Shown: one piece after another, positions 37,618-42,255 of the stretch
Layout: each line of letters opens with the position of its first letter
How positions within the stretch are numbered: position 1 is the first letter of the stretch
Origin: Chloroflexota bacterium
GTDB lineage: Bacteria; Chloroflexota; UBA6077; FW602-bin22; JAMCVK01
Reading direction: 5' to 3'
Assembly (NCBI GenBank): GCA_023475225.1
Contig: JAMCVK010000020.1
Span: forward strand, 1 to 42,255
DNA length: 42,255 nucleotides
Translations under genes and position numbers: made by a program
The notes under the pieces: model-generated
Databases searched by the model: none
Told to the model about the DNA's origin: nothing
What the model saw: only the letters and a program-made list of their open reading frames with translations

Positions 37618-38205
37618 CTAGGAGGGCTGCTCGTTGCGCCAGCGCTTATAAAGTGCATGCTCTATCCGCAAGGCATCGAGTACCTTACCGACAACGTGCC
37701 TGACCATATCCTCGATGGTCTGGGGCAGCATATAGAAGCCGGGCATGGCTGGAATGATGATCGCCCCTGCTCTGGCCAGGCAGAGCATATTCTCCAGATG
37801 AATAATGCTTAGGGGCATCTCCCGTGGAACGACGATCAAGCTGCGGCGCTCCTTTAGAGTCACATCAGCGGCCCGCGTCAGAAGGTTATCGGAATAGCCA
37901 TGGCTTATTGCCGCTAGAGTCCGCATACTGCACGGGATGATCACCATACCATCGGTATGAAAGGAGCCACTACTGATGGGGGCTTCCAAATCCCTTATAT
38001 CGTACCAATAGGTTGCCAGTCCCCTGATCTCTTCCTGCGTCGTCCCGGTTTCATACTCCAGGATTCCTTGTCCAACCTCAGATACGATAAGGTGCGTCTC
38101 GATCTTCTTGTCCTGTAGGATAGTGAGCAGAGTCTTGCCGTAGACTGCCCCGCTAGCTCCGGAGATGGCCACAATGAGTCTTTTTCTCTCAGGTTTGCTG
38201 GTCAT
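37618..38205 (-). CDS. ubiX: Flavin prenyltransferase UbiX
   Basis: Makes prenylated FMN, the cofactor of UbiD decarboxylases. The 195 residues include AISGASGAVYGKTLL, the FMN-site IIPCSMRTLAAISHGYSDNLLTRAADV and REMPLSIIHLENM, with MPGFYMLPQTIEDMV. ATG 38205 follows GCGAGGGA. Downstream of rplL on the same strand but separated by 194 bp containing a strong hairpin. Confidence 0.93.
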   Translation of the reverse strand: MTSKPERKRLIVAISGASGAVYGKTLLTILQDKKIETHLIVSEVGQGILEYETGTTQEEIRGLATYWYDIRDLEAPISSGSFHTDGMVIIPCSMRTLAAISHGYSDNLLTRAADVTLKERRSLIVVPREMPLSIIHLENMLCLARAGAIIIPAMPGFYMLPQTIEDMVRHVVGKVLDALRIEHALYKRWRNEQPS

Positions 38206-38352
38206 TCCCTCGCCTCGCTGCTTGGCCTCAAACCGTTAATGGTTTCTGCCAAGGTACTTTTCCAATCCACGGGAATATCCTCCCTGTGGGCTGGGTTATG
38301 CCTAGCCATCACAATTAGATAAGAAGGGCAAAGGACTTGTCTTCCCTTTTGC

Positions 38353-38384
38353 GGTGCTCGCCCCAGGAATATGGGGCGAGCACC
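38353..38384 (-). terminator. Hairpin after rplL
   Basis: Perfect 13-bp arms GGTGCTCGCCCCA (38353-38365) and TGGGGCGAGCACC (38372-38384) with a 6-nt loop, 15 bp past the rplL stop. No T tract follows on the minus strand, so it may protect the mRNA end or terminate weakly. Confidence 0.55.
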
Positions 38385-38399
38385 CGAGTGGTGGTGAAA

Positions 38400-38789
38400 C
38401 TACTTCACCTCGACAACTGCACCCGCTGCTTCAAGTTTGCTCTTCAGCGTCTCAGCCTCTTGCTTGTTCACGCCCTCCTTCACTGGTTTGGGTGCAGCCT
38501 CCACGAGATCCTTGGCTTCTTTCAGCCCCAGGGCGGGATTTATTTCCCGCACCGCTTTAATCACGTTGATCTTATTGGGCCCGATCTCCTTGAGGATGAC
38601 AGTGAATTCTACTTGTTCCTCTACTGGGGGAGCCGTGGGGGCCGCAGCGGCCGCGGGCCCCACTGTGGCTGCGGCTGTAGCCACAGGAGCAGCGGTCACC
38701 CCAAACCTTTGTTCCAGTGCCTTCACCAATTCGGAGAGCTCAAGGACGGTCATCTGCTCGATGGCCTGGATTACTTCTTCCTTAGTCAT
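38400..38789 (-). CDS. rplL: Ribosomal protein L7/L12
   Basis: Stalk protein recruiting GTPase factors. The 129 residues have the N-terminal dimerisation helices ([18 protein letters not shown]), an Ala/Pro-rich hinge (about 35-58) and the C-terminal factor-binding domain ([28 protein letters not shown]). ATG 38789 with GGGAGGT 8 nt upstream. It follows rplJ after a 206-bp gap filled with palindromes. Confidence 0.97.
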   Translation of the reverse strand: MTKEEVIQAIEQMTVLELSELVKALEQRFGVTAAPVATAAATVGPAAAAAPTAPPVEEQVEFTVILKEIGPNKINVIKAVREINPALGLKEAKDLVEAAPKPVKEGVNKQEAETLKSKLEAAGAVVEVK

Positions 38790-38861
38790 ATGTTGTTACC
38801 TCCCTCTGTGGCGCCAATGGCGCCATTATTTATCGCCATAAACTCTATGTTTGGGAATGCT

Positions 38862-38985
38862 CTCTATCCCCCCTTCTCCTGCGAAGCGGGAGAAGGGGGG
38901 ATAGAGGCTAGGTCGAAGACTCTTTGAGGCGGAGCCCTAGCCTTCTTCAAAGGACTCCCAGAAGGGGGATTGGCCCCCTTCTGGG
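38862..38985 (-). repeat. Paired long palindromes between rplJ and rplL
   Basis: An 18-bp perfect stem (38862-38879 with 38889-38906) and a 12-bp perfect stem, CCCAGAAGGGGG/CCCCCTTCTGGG (38957-38968, 38974-38985). Both contain a CCCCCTTCT core. Between them GGCTAGG (38906-38912) pairs with CCTAGCC (38936-38942). The second hairpin begins 10 nt after the rplJ stop. On the minus strand neither has a U tail. Confidence 0.75.
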
Positions 38986-38995
38986 CTATCCCTTT

Positions 38996-39532
38996 TTAGC
39001 TACCAGACGAAAGCTGACTCACTCGGGCTTGAAGCACATACATCAGGCCACGTATGGTCCCGCTGAGTACGTTCACCAGCCCGGTTAATGGAGCCTGCAT
39101 CCCAGCTAACACCTGAGCCAGTAACACCTCTCGTGGAGGAAGAGTGGCCAAGACCTCAACCGCGCTTGGGTCAATCACCCTGCCACCCAGTAAAGCGCCC
39201 TTGATAGTGAATGTCTTGTAATTCCGAGCACAATCCAGGAGCACCTTAGCTGGTTCAACTATATCCTTGTAGCTGAAAGCGATGGCTGTAGGCCCCATCA
39301 GCAACGTGTCCAGATCAGCCACGCCAGCCCTTTCAGCTGCAAAACGGGTCAGTGTATTTTTGGTCACTTGATACTCGACGCCTAAGCGATGGAGCTTGCG
39401 GCGCAAGTCATTCATCTCAGCTACACTCAGACCACGGTAATCTGTAAGGAATGCCGCCGTGCTACGAGTTATTTTCTCTGTCAGATCCTTGACTACCTCG
39501 CTTTTTAGCTCACGCTTTTTGACCGTAGCCAT
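38996..39532 (-). CDS. rplJ: Ribosomal protein L10
   Basis: Anchors L7/L12 dimers to the ribosome and usually represses its own operon. The 178 residues contain TAAFLTDYRGLSVAEMNDLRR-type N-terminal domain, QVTKNTLTRFA, MGPTAIAFSYKD, and a C-terminal helix for L12 binding (LVNVLSGTIRGLMYVLQARV). ATG 39532 has GGGGAG 8 nt upstream; the frame is open to 39595, but that part overlaps the leader terminator. Expression is probably controlled by the attenuator at 39554-39661. Confidence 0.95.
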   Translation of the reverse strand: MATVKKRELKSEVVKDLTEKITRSTAAFLTDYRGLSVAEMNDLRRKLHRLGVEYQVTKNTLTRFAAERAGVADLDTLLMGPTAIAFSYKDIVEPAKVLLDCARNYKTFTIKGALLGGRVIDPSAVEVLATLPPREVLLAQVLAGMQAPLTGLVNVLSGTIRGLMYVLQARVSQLSSGS

Positions 39533-39553
39533 ATTGTCCACTCCCCTCTTAAC

Positions 39554-39661
39554 AAAAAACCTCGTTGCCATAGAGCACGAGGTTTTGGAAATCAATGATC
39601 AGCTCACGCTGATGACGGATAACCATTGATGGCCTCGGCAGGACTGTGATTAAGTGCTCTA
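39554..39661 (-). promoter_or_regulatory. Probable L10 leader with terminator/antiterminator
   Basis: On the minus strand a 10-bp hairpin AAAACCTCGT/ACGAGGTTTT (39586-39577 with 39565-39556) continues into six T, a good intrinsic terminator 22 nt before rplJ. Its loop and 5' arm (GTGCTCTA, 39578-39571) can instead pair with TAGAGCAC (39661-39654). That pairing closes a domain of about 75 nt and conflicts with the terminator. Position and logic match L10(L12) autoregulatory leaders. Confidence 0.65.
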
Positions 39662-39747
39662 AGGCACACCTGCTGTCTATGGCTTCTTTATTTATTCTGA
39701 AAGTGTTGAATGTCTCCCCAAATCCACTGAAGGCGGATTCAAGGTTG

Positions 39748-39806
39748 TCCTTCCTGCGGAAGGAGGGCACATCCCCAGATCCGCCGCAGGCGGACTGTGC
39801 CCCCTT
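39748..39806 (-). repeat. Palindrome cluster between rplA and rplJ
   Basis: TCCTTCC-tgc-GGAAGGA (39748-39764) overlaps a larger hairpin whose outer arms lie at 39760-39771 and 39796-39806. It contains ATCCGCC-gca-GGCGGA (39779-39794). The short gca/tgc loops recur, suggesting a repeated palindromic element. No coding sequence is seen in 39533-39857. Confidence 0.65.
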
Positions 39807-39857
39807 GGAACCCCTGTTATTCGGCAGTTTCTAATCTGGAATATCCTCTCCCCCCGC

Positions 39858-40574
39858 CTAGGCCACTGCAGCCAAAGCAATCAGTTTAGAGAGATCAATC
39901 TTGATTCCAGGGCCCATCGTCGTTGTCAAGGTTGCGCTCCTAATGTATTGCCCTTTTGCTCCGCTTGGCCTTGCCTTCTGCAAGGCGTCGATAACAGCCC
40001 CGATATTCTCCAGTAATTTCTCCGGGGGGAAACTGACCTTGCCTGCTGGCACATGGATGAGGGCCGTCTTATCCAGTTTAAACTCCACACGGCCTTTCCG
40101 GGTGTCGCTGATTACCCTGGGCAAGTCTGCTTGGGCAGCAATAGTGCCCGATTTTGGGTTAGGCATCAAGCCGCGACGTCCCAGCAGCTTACCCAGTCGA
40201 CCGATCTTACTCATCAAATCCGGTGTGGCGATGGCTATGTCGAAATCAAACCAACCCTCCTCGATCCGCTTGACCAGTTCATCACTCCCTATATGGTCCG
40301 CACCGGCTTCCTCGGCTATCTTAGCCGCTTCACCTTGAGCGAAGACGAGCACTCGTACCTGCTTGCCCAAGCCGTTTGGTAAGAAGACGATACCACGCAC
40401 TTGCTGGTCGGCATGCCTTGGGTCTACCCCCATTCGCAGATGCAGCTCCACCGTAGCATCGAAGTTGACGTACGATGTCCGTTTCGCCAGCTCTACAGCT
40501 TCTGCTGGTGTATAGGCTTTACCTGGTTCGATTAATTTCGCTACCTCGATATATTTCTTGCCCCGTTTGGCCAT
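39858..40574 (-). CDS. rplA: Ribosomal protein L1
   Basis: L1-stalk protein. The 238 residues have [34 protein letters not shown] and [16 protein letters not shown] in the usual order, with a complete two-domain layout. ATG 40574 follows GGGAGGA by 5 nt and starts MAKRGKKY; the frame opens earlier, at 40643. It follows rplK by 80 bp. Confidence 0.96.
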   Translation of the reverse strand: MAKRGKKYIEVAKLIEPGKAYTPAEAVELAKRTSYVNFDATVELHLRMGVDPRHADQQVRGIVFLPNGLGKQVRVLVFAQGEAAKIAEEAGADHIGSDELVKRIEEGWFDFDIAIATPDLMSKIGRLGKLLGRRGLMPNPKSGTIAAQADLPRVISDTRKGRVEFKLDKTALIHVPAGKVSFPPEKLLENIGAVIDALQKARPSGAKGQYIRSATLTTTMGPGIKIDLSKLIALAAVA

Positions 40575-40654
40575 GCTATTCCTCCCTGTGGTTCTAGCGG
40601 GATTAACCCTCCCACTGATACAAGCGAGACGTGAAAACGCCAATCAGATGATTT

Positions 40655-41083
40655 TTATTTTTCCACGATCTCAATGCCCATGCTGCGGGCGGTGCCTTCT
40701 ATTATTCGCTCTGCTGCCACCAGATCATTAGCATTGAGATCCCTCATTTTTAGCTCGGCAATCTCCCGAATTTTCTGGCGTGATACTGTTCCCACTTTGG
40801 TAAGATTGGGCGCACCGGAACCCTTCTCAACACCGGCTGCCCGTCTCAGTAGATCAGCAGCAGGCGGCGTTTTCGTTACAAAGCTAAAAGAGCGATCCTC
40901 AAAGATGGTTATCTCAGCTGGGATGATCGTCCCAGACTGAGCCGCCGTGCGCTCATTATAGTCCTTACAGAAGGCCATTATGTTGATCCCGTGTTGTCCC
41001 AAGGCCGGTCCCACCGGTGGGGCCGGGGTAGCCTTGCCGGCTGGAATCTGTAGCTTAACTATCGCCTTAACTTTCTTTGCCAT
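40655..41083 (-). CDS. rplK: Ribosomal protein L11
   Basis: Binds the GTPase centre of 23S rRNA. The 142 residues begin [29 protein letters not shown]-type N-terminal domain and end with the RNA-binding domain carrying [21 protein letters not shown] and [11 protein letters not shown] 41083 has CTAGGAG 7 nt upstream; 21 bp after nusG. Confidence 0.97.
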   Translation of the reverse strand: MAKKVKAIVKLQIPAGKATPAPPVGPALGQHGINIMAFCKDYNERTAAQSGTIIPAEITIFEDRSFSFVTKTPPAADLLRRAAGVEKGSGAPNLTKVGTVSRQKIREIAELKMRDLNANDLVAAERIIEGTARSMGIEIVEK

Positions 41084-41104
41084 TTTTCTCCTAGAGTTGC
41101 GTTC

Positions 41105-41677
41105 CTAAAGCCTCTCCACCTGTAGGAGATCGAGCTCAACGGGGGTCTCTCGACCAAAGAAGGAGACAAGGACGCGGAGCTTACCTTTCTCTTGGTTAAC
41201 GTCATCCACTACGCCGACGAAATCGACGAAAGGACCGTCGATGATGTGTACACGCTGTCCTCGATTAAAGCTGATCTTAACTCGTGGTGCCTCTGCCCGC
41301 ATCTGTTTTAGAATATCCTCTGCCTCTTCGTCCCGCAGAGGAATCGGCTTGTTACCAGACCCCACAAACCCGATTATGCCAGGCGTATTGCGCACGACAT
41401 ACCAGGAGCTCTCGGTCATTATCATCTTAACGAGCACGTAGCCAGGGAACACCTTGCGTTGTACGGTACGCCGTTGCCCGTTCCGAATCTCGATCTCGTC
41501 CTCCATAGGGATGACCACTTGAAAGACCTTATCGGCCATATCCATAGAAGCGATGCGGTGCTCAAGATTCGTCTTCACCTTATTCTCGTAACCTGAGTAG
41601 GTGTGGATGACATACCACCGTGCTGATTCCCCTTCCGCCTGACGTTCTTGTGCCTCTTCCCTCAACTGCTGTTCCAT
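41105..41677 (-). CDS. nusG: Transcription antitermination factor NusG
   Basis: Binds RNA polymerase and couples it to ribosomes or Rho. The 190 residues have the NGN domain (ARWYVIHTYSGYENKVKTN, KVFPGYVLVKM, NTPGIIGFVG) and a C-terminal KOW (GPFVDFVGVVDDVNQEKGKLRVLV). A Glu/Gln-rich extension of about 19 residues precedes the conserved start. ATG 41677 has no ribosome site close by; the nearest strong one, AAGGAGGA, ends about 24 nt upstream, beside a tiny ATG-GAC-TAA. Confidence 0.95.
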   Translation of the reverse strand: MEQQLREEAQERQAEGESARWYVIHTYSGYENKVKTNLEHRIASMDMADKVFQVVIPMEDEIEIRNGQRRTVQRKVFPGYVLVKMIMTESSWYVVRNTPGIIGFVGSGNKPIPLRDEEAEDILKQMRAEAPRVKISFNRGQRVHIIDGPFVDFVGVVDDVNQEKGKLRVLVSFFGRETPVELDLLQVERL

Positions 41678-41706
41678 AAATCTCTGGATTATTAGTCCAT
41701 TCCTCC

Positions 41707-41937
41707 TTAAGATCCAGTGAACAATAATTCGAATATCTTCTTAAGAACGTAATCAACACCGCCCAAGAAGAGGCCAACAGCGATGGAGATGGCGATCACG
41801 ATGATCGTCAAGTTGGTAGCCTCATCACGCGTCGGCCAGGCGATCTTCCGAAGCTCTGCTCTTGTCTCCCGGATAACTCTCTTGAAACGATTTTCCACCG
41901 CTACGGTCGCCTTGGTCGGTTTCACCTTCGTTGCCAA
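41707..41937 (-). CDS. secE: Preprotein translocase subunit SecE
   Basis: Clamp of the SecYEG channel. The 76 residues have the cytoplasmic amphipathic helix (RETRAELRKIAWPTRDEA) followed by one membrane segment (LTIIVIAISIAVGLFLGGVDYVL). TTG start with GAGGAGG about 8 nt upstream. Its stop codon lies inside the ribosome-site-like sequence before nusG. The 166-bp gap to rpmG (41938-42103) contains a small CAGAC/GTCTG hairpin and no tRNA-Trp. Confidence 0.93.
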   Translation of the reverse strand: MATKVKPTKATVAVENRFKRVIRETRAELRKIAWPTRDEATNLTIIVIAISIAVGLFLGGVDYVLKKIFELLFTGS

Positions 41938-42103
41938 TGGCTGGTCCTCCTCTGGGGTGCCTTATCTCTCCGCTTTGTCCCCTCACCTTTCATACTCAGA
42001 AGGTTAACAGACGATAATTGTCTGGGGTAGGCCTTATGTTCCTCGTGCTCTTATTGGGGAGAGGATGGCACCTACATCACCCATTTTCCCTCTGCAAGAG
42101 TTC

Positions 42104-42255
42104 TCATCTTGTTTCTCTATGCACTGTATGAACCCGGCAACGTGGGCAATACTTCCTCAACGCCAGACGGTCCGGATCATTCTTCTTATTCTTGGTCGTT
42201 GTATAGTTGCGTTCCTTACATTGAGAGCAAGCCAGGGCGATGATTATCCTGACTT
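42104..42255 (-). CDS. rpmG: Ribosomal protein L33 (partial, start beyond window)
   Basis: The frame enters from the right edge as [20 protein letters not shown] and ends [17 protein letters not shown] at 42104. The two CxxC pairs show the zinc-binding form of L33. About 50 residues are seen; only a few N-terminal residues are missing. Its place before secE is the usual bacterial order. Confidence 0.93.
   Translation of the reverse strand, partial: VRIIIALACSQCKERNYTTTKNKKNDPDRLALRKYCPRCRVHTVHRETR

Noticed and set aside
38337-38927. 196-residue + strand ORF
   Set aside because: It is the antisense shadow of rplL and crosses the palindromic region; no ribosome site or family features.
41938-42103. 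tRNA-Trp expected between rpmG and secE
   Set aside because: No cloverleaf or CCA-anticodon arm on either strand; only a small hairpin is seen.

Overview
The window is a contiguous bacterial chromosome segment, most likely from a Chloroflexota-type anaerobe or facultative organism. This is an inference from gene content and style: fused ADP-forming acetyl-CoA synthetase next to a BioD/DRTGG protein, a divergent ATP-type PEP carboxykinase, an LpdD-like protein beside UbiX, many GTG/TTG starts and moderate GC. No rRNA or other marker here settles the taxonomy. Coding density is high, with a run of + strand genes on the left and the rpmG-secE-nusG-rplKAJL ribosomal block on the - strand at the right.

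Layout. 1-175: apparent end of an insertion sequence, cut by the window edge. 239-898: uracil phosphoribosyltransferase. 1059-19668: a central-carbon supercluster: glycerate 2-kinase, a GT81-like glucosylglycerate-type synthase, ADP-forming acetyl-CoA synthetase, its BioD/DRTGG companion, enolase, GAPDH, PGK, TIM, PEP carboxykinase, malic enzyme, two-subunit class I fumarase and succinate dehydrogenase C-D-A-B. These enzymes join acetate/ATP conversion, the three-carbon part of glycolysis/gluconeogenesis and the C4 acids. Glycerate 2-kinase feeds 2-phosphoglycerate directly to enolase. 19617-27547: exported C39-like protein, DprA, a compositionally foreign amidohydrolase, topoisomerase I, an M24 peptidase and EF-P. 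27565-29355: an orphan radical SAM protein plus an unrecognised TIM-barrel-like protein (-). 29488-32386: solitary DNA methyltransferase and a GT39-like membrane glycosyltransferase.

32387-33074 is a gene-poor stretch. It holds a frameshifted HepT toxin remnant, a 16-bp tandem repeat, tRNA-Asp(GTC), two back-to-back promoters and a structured leader ahead of the fatty-acid genes. 33075-37202: fabF-fabH-fabG-fabD, with no acyl carrier protein gene. 37195-38205: LpdD-like protein and flavin prenyltransferase UbiX (-). 38400-42255: rplL, rplJ, rplA, rplK, nusG, secE and partial rpmG (-), with a probable L10-type attenuator ahead of rplJ and strong palindromes in two intergenic gaps.

No CRISPR array, complete prophage or complete insertion sequence is visible. 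The most noteworthy items are the fab leader structure, the rplJ attenuator, the twin SdhC-like anchors, the amidohydrolase with substituted active-site residues, the radical SAM/TIM-barrel pair, and the UbiX/LpdD pair without UbiD.
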